DNA from: UBA1240 sp045599185
GTDB lineage: Bacteria; Spirochaetota; Spirochaetia; Treponematales; Treponemataceae
DNA length: 64,000 nt
Assembly: GCA_045599185.1 (NCBI GenBank)
Contig: JAZRVO010000003.1
Location: 1 to 64,000, forward strand
Reading direction: 5' to 3'
Shown: positions 24,121 through 32,125 of the stretch, in pieces
How positions within the stretch are numbered: position 1 is the stretch's first letter
Layout of the letters: each line of letters begins with the position of its first letter
Notes under the pieces: model-generated
Told to the model about the DNA's origin: nothing
Database searches by the model: none
What the model saw: the letters and a program-made list of their open reading frames with translations, nothing else
Program-made: the position numbers and the translations under genes

Positions 24121-24834
24121 ATGGGAAAGAAATTATTATTTTTAGTTTGCATTGCTTTGTGTCTCGTTTTTGTTTCTTGCGAAAGTACAGAAGAAGGTTC
24201 TGTTGAGACTGTTACAGCGCCTGTAGTTGAACCAGCAAAACCAGTTGAACCGGTAAAGGTTGAACAGCCTAAAAAAGAAGAACCTAAACCTGCTGATAAA
24301 CCGGCAAAGGTTGAAGAACCGAAGAAAACGGTCATCGTTCCAAAAGAAGAACCCGTTGCCGAGCCGGTTAAAATTGTAGAAAGCTATAAGCCAAATGAAC
24401 ATTTAACAGCCGAAGAAAAGGAATACCAGCGTTCAGTAAAAGATCTGGCAGAAACAATTTCTATCGATGAATTTGAAGCCGACAAAAAAGAAGTTCTGGA
24501 AATTATTGACGAATTGACGCGCATCATGAAAGAACGTGACTACAACTCGTGGGTAAAATACCTTTCACCGGCTTCAAAAAAATACTGGTCAAATCCGCAG
24601 AACCTTGCAACGGTTTCCAACCGTTTGCCGGTAAAAGGCTTAAAGATTTCTTCTTTGAAAGACTATTTCACATATGTTTTTGTGCCTGCACGTGCAAACA
24701 GTAAGGTTGAAGAAATCCGCTATGTTTCAAGTACAGTTGTAAAAGCAGTAGAACCACACGATGAAGAAGATTTGATTTATTATATGTTTGAAAAAATCGG
24801 CGGTAAATGGTACTTAAAGCTTGATACATTGTAA
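24121..24834 (+). CDS. Pro/Lys/Glu-rich lipoprotein
   Basis: 237 residues from ATG 24121; an upstream in-frame ATG at 24094 lies in the promoter. The signal MGKKLLFLVCIALCLVFVSC ends in a relaxed spirochaete lipobox (Cys20). A Pro-Val-Glu-Lys linker (about 30-95, repeats of EPVK/PKKEEPK) could span periplasm or peptidoglycan. The C-terminal domain (KEVLEIIDELTRIMKERDYNSWVKYLSPASKKYW) looks like a small globular fold of the NTF2/SnoaL sort. No known function; probably an envelope protein specific to treponemes. Confidence 0.75.
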   Translation: MGKKLLFLVCIALCLVFVSCESTEEGSVETVTAPVVEPAKPVEPVKVEQPKKEEPKPADKPAKVEEPKKTVIVPKEEPVAEPVKIVESYKPNEHLTAEEKEYQRSVKDLAETISIDEFEADKKEVLEIIDELTRIMKERDYNSWVKYLSPASKKYWSNPQNLATVSNRLPVKGLKISSLKDYFTYVFVPARANSKVEEIRYVSSTVVKAVEPHDEEDLIYYMFEKIGGKWYLKLDTL

Positions 24835-24956
24835 TTTTTTTCACTTTTAGTGTTTTAGTAATTATTGTAGCTTTGCTACATAGTTATAAAGCTTACTTGT
24901 AATTTTCTAAAGAGTAAGTATCTTATACGTTCAAAAACTTTTTATTAGGAGTAAGT

Positions 24957-25640
24957 ATGAACTTAAGAAAAGTTAGTGTAGTTGCAGCAATTGCAATGTT
25001 TGCTGTTTCTCTTCTTCCTGCACAGCAGAGATCAGAAGTTACTGTAGAACAGCAATATCTTTCTACAATCGAAGATGTAATTATCAAAGAAATGACTTTG
25101 TCTGATGTTCGTGACAACAAAGAAGTTGCTTTGCAGTACATTGAAGATGCACTTAATGCCGGAAGAATCAGCCCTGAAATTCAGGAAGCATTGAATTCTC
25201 TGGCTGGTGAAGGTGTCGTTAACCCTAACCGCGAAAACGGCCGCCTGATTAACAACTACCCGGATATTCGTGCAAAAGCAGCTGACCTTTTGGCACAGAT
25301 TCCTACTGAAGAATCAAAAGCAACACTGGTGAAAATTGTTCTTGGCGACAATGAACCAATGGTTATCACTTCTGCTATCCGTTCTTTGGGCGTTATCGGT
25401 CTTAACAGCGATGACGACGTAGTTTCAACAATTGCATGGACAGAAAAACGTTTTGCAGCACTGAACCCAACAAGCAGCATGGCTTACGAAGTTCTTAATG
25501 CTTATGAAAAACTTTTGCCATACACAAAAGACAGAAACGCAATGATTCAGTCTGTTTCTCGCATTGCAGCAAACTACCAGTACGTTACACCTGTTAGACA
25601 GCGCGCATTGAAACTGCTGAAAGACATTTCTTCTAACTAA
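24957..25640 (+). CDS. Exported HEAT-repeat protein
   Basis: 227 residues. An N-terminal signal (LRKVSVVAAIAMFAVSLLPAQ) is followed by paired helices of the HEAT type; the clearest are YPDIRAKAADLLAQIPTEESKATLVKIV and EPMVITSAIRSLGVIG. Such repeats are protein-binding scaffolds. It should be periplasmic. AGGAG precedes the ATG. A very long perfect terminator follows. Codon use resembles highly expressed genes of the window (GH94, rpsB, tsf), so it may be abundant. Similar HEAT proteins occur in treponemes but have no assigned role that I know. Confidence 0.7.
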   Translation: MNLRKVSVVAAIAMFAVSLLPAQQRSEVTVEQQYLSTIEDVIIKEMTLSDVRDNKEVALQYIEDALNAGRISPEIQEALNSLAGEGVVNPNRENGRLINNYPDIRAKAADLLAQIPTEESKATLVKIVLGDNEPMVITSAIRSLGVIGLNSDDDVVSTIAWTEKRFAALNPTSSMAYEVLNAYEKLLPYTKDRNAMIQSVSRIAANYQYVTPVRQRALKLLKDISSN

Positions 25641-25644
25641 GCAT

Positions 25645-25700
25645 TTGTTGCAAAAAAAATAGGCTTGTTCTTTTGAACAAGCCTATTTTTTTTGCAACAA
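25645..25700. terminator. 56-base perfect inverted-repeat terminator
   Basis: Two perfect 26-base arms (25645-25670 and 25675-25700) with a 4-base TTTT loop. The core AATAGGCTTGTTC is followed by a run of eight T on each strand. Confidence 0.93.
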
Positions 25701-25796
25701 TTGAAAAACGAACAGCTTTAGGATAAAATCATTGAACCAAGGCGAAGATAACGTTTAAAGTTCACTTTTTTAAAGGTTGAAGTAAACTAAATAAAA

Positions 25797-25821
25797 AAGC
25801 TGCCTGTTAACCAAGCAGCCA
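25797..25821 (-). terminator. Terminator of tRNA-Arg
   Basis: Minus strand: GCTGCTTG, short loop, CAGGCAGC, then six T, directly after the tRNA 3' end. Confidence 0.75.
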
Positions 25822-25822
25822 A

Positions 25823-25896
25823 CGAGAGATACCGGATTCGAACCAGCCGCCTCTTCCTCCGGAGGGAAGCGCTCTATCCAAATGAGCTAATCTCTC
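25823..25896 (-). tRNA. tRNA-Arg (anticodon CCG)
   Basis: Minus strand: GAGAGAT/ATCTCTC acceptor stem, GCTC/GAGC D arm, CTTCC-CTCCGGA-GGAAG anticodon arm with CCG, T loop TTCGAAT. Discriminator G, CCA not encoded. Confidence 0.93.
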
Positions 25897-25961
25897 AATA
25901 CAATAAATAATAGCCAAAAAACTTAATTATGGCAAGCATACTAAACAAAAACAGAGAAAAA

Positions 25962-26618
25962 ATGAATTCAAAAATTATTCTGGCATCAAATTCAATTTAC
26001 CGAAAATCCGTTTTAAGCGACTTGCAAATTCCGTTTTGCGTTCTGCCCTCTGATGCAGACGAAAGCATAGACAATATTGAAAATTTGGAAGACGTACCAT
26101 TAATTCTTGCACAGCGGAAAGCCTGCGCCACAGCAAAAATGCTAAGCGGTTTTTCCGGCAATTCAAACTTAACGGAAAAACAAAACACCGAACAGGCAGA
26201 AAAAATAAAAGAAGCCTTAAACTGCGATTTAATTTTGGCAGCAGACACCGTTCTGCTGTTTGAAAACAGGATAATCGGCAAACAGCCAACCGTTGAACAT
26301 GCAAGGAACTGCCTGCAAAATCTTAGCGGAAAAAGCCACAAGGTGATTAGCGCCCTAGCCCTTTTAAACCGCAAAAACGGCAAACTTACATGCAAAAAAA
26401 ATACAACGGTCGTAACTTTTAAATCATTAAAACAAAAAGAAATAGACAGTTATTTACAAACCGGCGAATGGCAGGGCGCGGCAGGAGCATACCGCATTCA
26501 GAAGAAAGGTGCGTTTTTTACTGAAAAAATAGAAGGTTCTTTTACTTCTGTTGCGGGCTTGCCTATCTCTGAACTTTATGATATGCTTTCAGTGCAAGGT
26601 TATCCTGTCTGGAATTAG
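25962..26618 (+). CDS. Maf-like nucleoside triphosphate pyrophosphatase
   Basis: 218 residues from ATG 25962 (AGAG 7 bases upstream; the ATG at 25929 has no ribosome site). IILASNSIYRKSVLSDL is the Maf substrate loop (usually ASxSPRR), LILAADTVLLFENRIIGKQP carries the catalytic Asp and metal ligands, and GAAGAYRIQKKGAFFTEKIEGSFTSVAGLP is the C-terminal signature. Maf enzymes hydrolyse dTTP/UTP and modified nucleotides to monophosphates, a house-cleaning role. It carries an insertion around residues 60-80 rich in Asn/Glu/Lys not common in the family. Confidence 0.88.
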   Translation: MNSKIILASNSIYRKSVLSDLQIPFCVLPSDADESIDNIENLEDVPLILAQRKACATAKMLSGFSGNSNLTEKQNTEQAEKIKEALNCDLILAADTVLLFENRIIGKQPTVEHARNCLQNLSGKSHKVISALALLNRKNGKLTCKKNTTVVTFKSLKQKEIDSYLQTGEWQGAAGAYRIQKKGAFFTEKIEGSFTSVAGLPISELYDMLSVQGYPVWN

Positions 26619-26657
26619 CCTTGTAATTTGCTTTTTGCAAATTATTTTCTGGTTTGC

Positions 26658-26686
26658 TTTACGCTTACCAAGATACAGAGTATGGT
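26658..26686 (+). promoter_or_regulatory. Candidate promoter of rpsB
   Basis: TTTACG (26658-26663), 17 bases, TATGGT (26681-26686). A short GGG...CCC hairpin and AAGGAG (26708-26713) follow. Confidence 0.45.
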
Positions 26687-26719
26687 GAGGGTTTTTAACC
26701 CCCGATGAAGGAGCATCTC

Positions 26720-27580
26720 GTGGCAGTAGTAACCATGAAGAGTTTGCTTGAATCTGGTGTACACTTTGGTCACCAGGTAAAGCGCTGGGATCCACGCATG
26801 AAGAAATTTATCTTCGCAGAACGCAATGGTATCCACATTATCGATCTTCAGAAAACGATCGTAGCAATTAAAGATGCCTATGAAGCTGTACGCAAAACAA
26901 CAGCAGCAGGCAAAACAGTTCTTTTTGTAGGAACAAAAAAACAGGCACAGCAGGCAATTGCAAAAGATGCAGAACGCTGTGGCATGTACTATGTAAACAA
27001 CCGCTGGCTTGGTGGTATGCTTACAAACTTCTCAACAATCAAAAAATCACTTCTTCGCCTTAAGAAGCTTGAAAAAATGGAAGTTGACGGAACTTTCGAC
27101 AGCTTGACCAAAAAAGAAAAAGCTTCAATTCTTAAAGAAAAATCAAAACTTGAAAAGAACCTTGGCGGTATCAAAGACATGAAGGAACTCCCTGGAATTA
27201 TCTTCATTATTGATACACACAAAGAAGCTATTGCTGTTGCAGAAGCTCGCCGCATGGGAATTCCTGTTGTTGCAGTTGTTGATACAAACTGTAACCCAGA
27301 AGGAATCGATTACCCAATTCCAGGTAACGATGACGCAATCCGTGCAATCACATTGTTCACTTCTATTATTGCAAACGCTGTAATTGAAGCAGACAACGAA
27401 AACGGTCTTAAAATCATCGAAGGCATTCAGGATGAAGACGAAGATTTGTCTGACGCATCATCAAAAGCTGAAGATGAAGAAATTGTTGATTATTCAAACT
27501 ATCAGCCAACAGAAGCTAAAGAAGAAGATTTAGACGAATCTGATGATTCTTTAGTTGATGAAGACAAACTTTACAAATAA
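26720..27580 (+). CDS. rpsB: 30S ribosomal protein S2
   Basis: 286 residues from GTG 26720, set by AAGGAG six bases upstream. VTMKSLLESGVHFGHQVKRWDPRMKKFIF is the S2 start, and IHIIDLQKT, NNRWLGGMLTNF and DTNCNPEGIDYPIPGNDDAIRAI are signature blocks. It ends in an acidic tail of about 55 residues (from about 232: DEDEDLSDASSKAEDEE...), beyond the usual 230-240-residue core. It assembles late into the 30S subunit. tsf follows, as is usual, with a structured RNA spacer between them. Confidence 0.97.
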   Translation: MAVVTMKSLLESGVHFGHQVKRWDPRMKKFIFAERNGIHIIDLQKTIVAIKDAYEAVRKTTAAGKTVLFVGTKKQAQQAIAKDAERCGMYYVNNRWLGGMLTNFSTIKKSLLRLKKLEKMEVDGTFDSLTKKEKASILKEKSKLEKNLGGIKDMKELPGIIFIIDTHKEAIAVAEARRMGIPVVAVVDTNCNPEGIDYPIPGNDDAIRAITLFTSIIANAVIEADNENGLKIIEGIQDEDEDLSDASSKAEDEEIVDYSNYQPTEAKEEDLDESDDSLVDEDKLYK

Positions 27581-27586
27581 TAAACG

Positions 27587-27716
27587 GCAGTTTCTGAATA
27601 TTTTAGTTTTCAGGAACTGCTTAAATGCGGGTTTTAAGCCGTGTAATCTTTACGACTCAAAGCCCGCAGGGAATTTCAGAAGCTAATTTGTGAATTCCCT
27701 GAAATGCACCCGCAGG
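27587..27716 (+). ncRNA. Mutually exclusive hairpin cluster between rpsB and tsf
   Basis: Helix 1: GCAGTTTCTGAA (27587-27598) with TTCAGGAACTGC (27609-27620). Helix 2: TGCGGGTTTT (27626-27635) with AAAGCCCGCA (27659-27668). Helix 3: CAGGGAATT (27667-27675) with AATTCCCTG (27693-27701). TGCGGGT can instead pair with ACCCGCA (27708-27714), and ATTTCAG (27673-27679) with CTGAAAT (27699-27705). CCCGCAGG occurs twice, giving two competing folds. There is no T run, so it is not a simple terminator. It is probably a cis-acting mRNA element; I do not recognise its family. Confidence 0.6.
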
Positions 27717-27812
27717 TAAAAGTTTTCTGTTCGTAAAACTTATTTGCCATTTTTAGTAAAACTGGTGCATATTTTGCATTTTTTACCATAAAATCACTTT
27801 TTGGAGATACTC

Positions 27813-28664
27813 ATGGAAATTAAAGCCGCCGACGTAAAAGCATTGCGTGACAAAACCGGTGCTGGCATGATGGAGTGTAAAAAAGCACTTACAGAATGCA
27901 ATGGTGACGAAGAAGCAGCAATCAAACTTTTGAAAGAAAAAGGTCTTGCTGCACTTGAAAAACGTGCTGAAAGAGCAACTAAAGAAGGCCGCATCTTCAT
28001 TAAACTTGAAGGTTCTAAACTTGTTATTGCTGAATTGACTTGTGAAACAGACTTTGTTGCAAACAACGCAGATTTCATCGCTTGCGGTGACAAAATTGTT
28101 GCAGAAGCAATGGCTAAAAACATTACAAGCGTTACAGACGAACTTGCTGAACTGCTTAAAGATTTTGCTGCAAAAACACGTGAAAACATGTCTTTGCGCC
28201 GCCTCGAAATGGTAGAAATCCCTTCAGACTGTGTAATGGGCAAATACGTTCACAGCGACAACAAAACTGGTGTTGTAGTTCTTTTGAAAGCTGACCCGGC
28301 TGATGCAGCAGCTAAAGAAGAAATTAAAACACTCGCATACGATTGCTGTTTGCACATTGCAGCATTTACTCCTGCTTACATCCAGCAGAGCGATGTTCCA
28401 CAGTCTTACATTGATGAACAGAAAGGCATTTTCAAAGTTCAGATGGACAACGATGCTAAAGTTGCATCAAAACCAGAAAACGTTAAAGCCGGCATCCTTC
28501 AGGGTAAAGTAAACAAACACCTGGCGGAAATCTGTTTCATGGATCAGGTATTCGTTAAGGCTGAAAACGGCGAAACTGTTGCTAAAAAGATTGAAGCTGT
28601 TGCAAAAGCAAACGGCTGCAAGCTTTCTGTAGCAAAAGTTGTAAGCTACGTTCTTGGTGCTTAA
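27813..28664 (+). CDS. tsf: Elongation factor Ts
   Basis: 283 residues from ATG 27813, chosen over the in-frame TTG at 27801 because GGAGA lies just before it. MEIKAADVKALRDKTGAGMMECKKALTE is the UBA-like N-terminal domain, and LTCETDFVANNADF holds the TDFV motif that contacts EF-Tu. EF-Ts exchanges GDP for GTP on EF-Tu. Length and domain order are standard. It is separated from rpsB by the hairpin cluster and from frr by a terminator. Confidence 0.97.
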   Translation: MEIKAADVKALRDKTGAGMMECKKALTECNGDEEAAIKLLKEKGLAALEKRAERATKEGRIFIKLEGSKLVIAELTCETDFVANNADFIACGDKIVAEAMAKNITSVTDELAELLKDFAAKTRENMSLRRLEMVEIPSDCVMGKYVHSDNKTGVVVLLKADPADAAAKEEIKTLAYDCCLHIAAFTPAYIQQSDVPQSYIDEQKGIFKVQMDNDAKVASKPENVKAGILQGKVNKHLAEICFMDQVFVKAENGETVAKKIEAVAKANGCKLSVAKVVSYVLGA

Positions 28665-28695
28665 TTTTTTCTTACCCTTTTTGCGGTAACATAAC

Positions 28696-28745
28696 AAAAG
28701 TAAAAGCTGCATTTTATAAAATAAATTTGTAGCTTTTACTTTTTT
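28696..28745 (+). terminator. Terminator after tsf
   Basis: AAAAGTAAAAGCT pairs with AGCTTTTACTTTT over a 22-base loop, followed by T. The frr promoter overlaps it. Confidence 0.75.
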
Positions 28746-28755
28746 GCTTTATAAT
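28727..28755 (+). promoter_or_regulatory. Promoter of the frr operon
   Basis: TTGTAG (28727-28732), exactly 17 bases, TATAAT (28750-28755). Leader about 70 bases, then AAGGAA before the frr ATG. Confidence 0.6.
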
Positions 28756-28831
28756 GAAAGTGTTAGTTTTTTTTACAAATTTTGAATAAGATTTCTAAAA
28801 AAAACTTACAAGAAAAAGAAAGGAATTTTTT

Positions 28832-29386
28832 ATGGCTGATATGAACGAAGCAAGCGTAAAACGGATGGAAAAATCTGTAAACGCACTTAAAGATGAATTT
28901 AACACAATCCGCACAGGTCGTGCATCTGCAAACCTTTTTGACCGTGTTCGCGTTGATTATTATGGCGAAAAATCGCCGCTTTCGCAGGTTGCAAACATTG
29001 CAATTCCGGAAGCCCGTATGGTTGTTATTACACCTTGGGACAAAGGCTTGATTGCAGAAATTGAAAAAGCAATTTTACGTTCAGAACTGGGACTGAACCC
29101 GTCAAACGATGGTAAGGTTATCCGCATTGCAATTCCGCCGTTAACAGCAGACCGCCGCAAGGAACTGGTAAAACAGGCAAAGACAATTGCAGAAAACAGC
29201 CGTGTTGCAGTTCGTAACATTCGCCGTGACGGAAACGAAGAACTAAAAAAAATGCAGAAAGACGGTTCAATTACCGAAGACGAATTGAAAACAGCAGAAG
29301 ATTCTTTACAGAAATCAACTGATAAATTCATTGCAGAAATCAATAAGATTTTTGAAGAAAAAGAAAAAGAAATTTTGGAAGGCTAA
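28832..29386 (+). CDS. frr: Ribosome recycling factor
   Basis: 184 residues, standard length. LKDEFNTIRTGRASANLFDRVRVDYYGEKSPL and PPLTADRRKELVKQAKTIAENSRVAVRNIRRD are the RRF signatures. With EF-G it splits post-termination ribosomes. It is the first gene of the run frr-uppS-cdsA-dxr-rseP; its stop overlaps the uppS start by one base. Confidence 0.97.
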   Translation: MADMNEASVKRMEKSVNALKDEFNTIRTGRASANLFDRVRVDYYGEKSPLSQVANIAIPEARMVVITPWDKGLIAEIEKAILRSELGLNPSNDGKVIRIAIPPLTADRRKELVKQAKTIAENSRVAVRNIRRDGNEELKKMQKDGSITEDELKTAEDSLQKSTDKFIAEINKIFEEKEKEILEG

Positions 29387-30096
29387 TGGCCACTGTACAA
29401 ATTGATAAAAACCGCCTGCCCGTTCATGTTGGAATAATTATGGACGGGAACGGCAGATGGGCACAAAACAGAGGCTTGGCGCGTTCCATGGGACATAAAG
29501 AAGGTCTTGAATCCGCCAGGCGCATTTTAACTGCCGCTGCCGAAATTGGCATTAAATATGTAACACTTTATACTTTCTCTACCGAAAACTGGAAGCGCAC
29601 GCAGGAAGAAGTTGGTTTCCTGATGGGTTTAATTACGACACATTTGCGCGCAGAAGTTGAACGTTACATGAAAGATAACATCAGGCTTTTGCATTTGGGT
29701 GACATCAATGCCTTGCCCAAGGACGTGCAGAAAGAACTTACTGATTCAATGGCAAAAACCGCAAAACAAACCGGAATGACCGTAGTTTTGGCTATAAATT
29801 ACGGAAGCCGTGATGAAATTGTAAGAGGCATAAAAAAACTTGCTGAACAGAATGCAGATTTTTTAAGCCTGACGGAAGAAACATTTTCAAAGTCCTTAGA
29901 TGCCGGGTTACCTGATGTTGATTTATTGATTCGTACTGGCGGTGAAAAACGTTTAAGTAACTTTTTACTCTGGCAGTCTGCCTATGCTGAGCTTGAATTT
30001 TCGGATACTTTGTGGCCAGACTATTCAAAGGAAGAGTTTTTACAAACAATTGAAAATTTTCAGCAACGAAACAGAAGATTTGGTGGTGTTAAATGA
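29386..30096 (+). CDS. uppS: Undecaprenyl diphosphate synthase
   Basis: 236 residues. GIIMDGNGRWAQNRGLARSMGHKEG carries the catalytic Asp and pyrophosphate-binding Arg residues, TLYTFSTENWKR is the second motif, and PDVDLLIRTGGEKRLSNFLLWQSAYAELEF is the cis-prenyltransferase C-terminal signature. It makes the C55 lipid carrier for peptidoglycan and other surface polymers. It is translationally coupled at both ends (one-base overlap with frr, ATGA overlap with cdsA). Confidence 0.96.
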   Translation: MATVQIDKNRLPVHVGIIMDGNGRWAQNRGLARSMGHKEGLESARRILTAAAEIGIKYVTLYTFSTENWKRTQEEVGFLMGLITTHLRAEVERYMKDNIRLLHLGDINALPKDVQKELTDSMAKTAKQTGMTVVLAINYGSRDEIVRGIKKLAEQNADFLSLTEETFSKSLDAGLPDVDLLIRTGGEKRLSNFLLWQSAYAELEFSDTLWPDYSKEEFLQTIENFQQRNRRFGGVK

Positions 30097-30950
30097 GCAA
30101 AATTGTAAAACGGTTGCTGACATTCTTTATTGCTATTCCCCTGTTTATTTACCTGACTTGGTTTTGTACTTTTAAAAATCATCTAGTATTAAACTGCATT
30201 GTTGTGGCAGCCGTTGCCGTTGCCACGATTGAAATGCACGCGCTTTTAAAGCACAAACTGGCAGTCCAGCCGCGCGGGCTGGTTGTTGCATTATCCACGC
30301 TGGTAGCACTCGCCGGTTTTTTATGTGTTCTTTTGGGCTTTCCAATGGAATACGTTACTTTTATATTCATTTTAGTTCTTTTTATTCTTCTAATTTTTGA
30401 AATTTTCTGTAAATCTTCTGAAGAAAAACAGTTTGAACAGTCAATTCAGCGCATGATTTCTTCGTCATTTACAATTTTATACAGTGCCTTTCTGCTTAGC
30501 TTTGTACATCGCATTATGTGCTGGCAATATGCAAAAGAAAATTTAGTAGTTTTCCTGCTTATGGTATTTCTGTGCGATTCTTTGGCATGGCTTTTTGGCG
30601 TAACCATGGGAAAGAATAACCGCGGTTTTGTAAAAGCAAGCCCAAACAAAAGCATAATGGGTTTTATTGGCGGTTTTGCAGGTTCCATTGCAATCGGCAT
30701 TCTGGCACACATGTTCCTGCCGGAAATTTTCTCTGGTTCTTACGCAAAAGCAGTTATTTTAGGATTTTCAACAGCTTTTGCTTCAATACTGGGCGATTTA
30801 ACAGAATCTGTTATCAAACGTTCGGCCGGTGTAAAAGATTCGGGCAACATAATTCCCGGTCGCGGCGGTCTGCTTGATTCCATCGATTCAATTGTAATGG
30901 CAGCCCCGGTTTATGTAATTCTGGCACATTTTTTGTATAATTTTTCATAA
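30093..30950 (+). CDS. cdsA: Phosphatidate cytidylyltransferase
   Basis: 285 residues with about eight membrane helices. The C-terminal S-x(8)-K-R-x(3)-K-D motif is visible as LGDLTESVIKRSAGVKDSGNIIPGRGGLLDSIDS. It forms CDP-diacylglycerol from phosphatidate and CTP at the inner membrane, the branch point to all phospholipids. Its ATG overlaps the uppS stop. Confidence 0.94.
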   Translation: MSKIVKRLLTFFIAIPLFIYLTWFCTFKNHLVLNCIVVAAVAVATIEMHALLKHKLAVQPRGLVVALSTLVALAGFLCVLLGFPMEYVTFIFILVLFILLIFEIFCKSSEEKQFEQSIQRMISSSFTILYSAFLLSFVHRIMCWQYAKENLVVFLLMVFLCDSLAWLFGVTMGKNNRGFVKASPNKSIMGFIGGFAGSIAIGILAHMFLPEIFSGSYAKAVILGFSTAFASILGDLTESVIKRSAGVKDSGNIIPGRGGLLDSIDSIVMAAPVYVILAHFLYNFS

Positions 30951-30967
30951 AAGCACGCGGTAATATA

Positions 30968-32125
30968 ATGAAAAAAATATTGGTTTTGGGCGCAACCGGT
31001 TCAATTGGAACCAGCGCACTTGATATAATAAAAAATCATTCTGATTTATTTACTTTGGCCGGGCTTTCTGCCCATAAAAACGCTGAAAAATTGTGCAAGC
31101 TTGGTGCAGATTTCAATTGTACCGAAATTTGCATTACCGGGTTCAGCGATTCTGAAGGTTTTTCTGACAGCGTAAAGGAAAACGTTAAGTATTGGGGCGA
31201 AGAAGGCCTTAAAACCTTAATTAAAAACAGCAATTGCGACATTGTTCTTAACGGAATTGCAGGTGCAGCAGGGCTTTTGCCTTCAATTACTGCACTTGAA
31301 TGTAAAAAAGACCTGGCGCTGGCAAACAAGGAAACAATTGTTATGGCCGGGTTGCTTGTAAAAAAACTTGCCAAACAAAACGGCTGCCGCATTTTGCCCG
31401 TGGATTCTGAACATTCGGCCGTTTTCAGCCTTATTGAACGCTACGGAAAAGATTCAATCGATTCAATTGTAATTACCGCAAGCGGCGGTCCTTTCAGAAA
31501 ACTTCCAAAAGAAAAATTACAGTTTGTTACTTTGCAGGACACTTTGAAGCACCCAACATGGGATATGGGTCAAAAAATTACCATTGATTCTGCAAGTTTG
31601 GCAAACAAAGGCCTTGAAGTAATTGAAGCGTGCCGGCTTTTTGACGTGCCGGCAGAACGCGTGCACGTAACGGTTCATCCGCAAAGTCTGGTACATTCGT
31701 TTATCCGCACCAGAGACGGAGTTTTGTACGCACAGATTTCGCCGCCAGACATGCGCCACCCTATTTTGCAGGCTTTAGCATGGCCAAAATTCATACCGAA
31801 TAATCTTGAACCGCTGGATTTTTCAAAACTTGTTGAAATGAGTTTTGACCGGCCGCGTTTTGAAGATTTTCCCATGCTTTCGCTGGCCTATTCTGCTGCG
31901 GAAAAATCGCAGAAATATACGATTGCGTATAATGCCGCAAATGAAATTGCCGTTGCTTCATTTATTAAGCAGGAAATTGGTTTCATGGACATTCCGGACA
32001 TTACCCGGCAGGTTCTTGAAAACGACTGGTGTGGCGAGCCGGAAACATTTGATGAAATTTTTGAAGCAGACAAACTTGCACGCAAACTTGCAGCTGAATA
32101 CATATTGAGAATTAAGGAAAAATAA
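30968..32125 (+). CDS. dxr: 1-deoxy-D-xylulose 5-phosphate reductoisomerase
   Basis: 385 residues. LGATGSIGTSALDII is the NADPH-binding loop, ALANKETIVMAG and PVDSEHSAVF the substrate/metal block, and ITIDSASLANKGLEVIEACRLF with VHPQSLVHSF the active-site flap region. It catalyses the first committed step of the MEP isoprenoid pathway, feeding uppS in the same operon. It begins 17 bases after cdsA without a clear ribosome site. Confidence 0.97.
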   Translation: MKKILVLGATGSIGTSALDIIKNHSDLFTLAGLSAHKNAEKLCKLGADFNCTEICITGFSDSEGFSDSVKENVKYWGEEGLKTLIKNSNCDIVLNGIAGAAGLLPSITALECKKDLALANKETIVMAGLLVKKLAKQNGCRILPVDSEHSAVFSLIERYGKDSIDSIVITASGGPFRKLPKEKLQFVTLQDTLKHPTWDMGQKITIDSASLANKGLEVIEACRLFDVPAERVHVTVHPQSLVHSFIRTRDGVLYAQISPPDMRHPILQALAWPKFIPNNLEPLDFSKLVEMSFDRPRFEDFPMLSLAYSAAEKSQKYTIAYNAANEIAVASFIKQEIGFMDIPDITRQVLENDWCGEPETFDEIFEADKLARKLAAEYILRIKEK

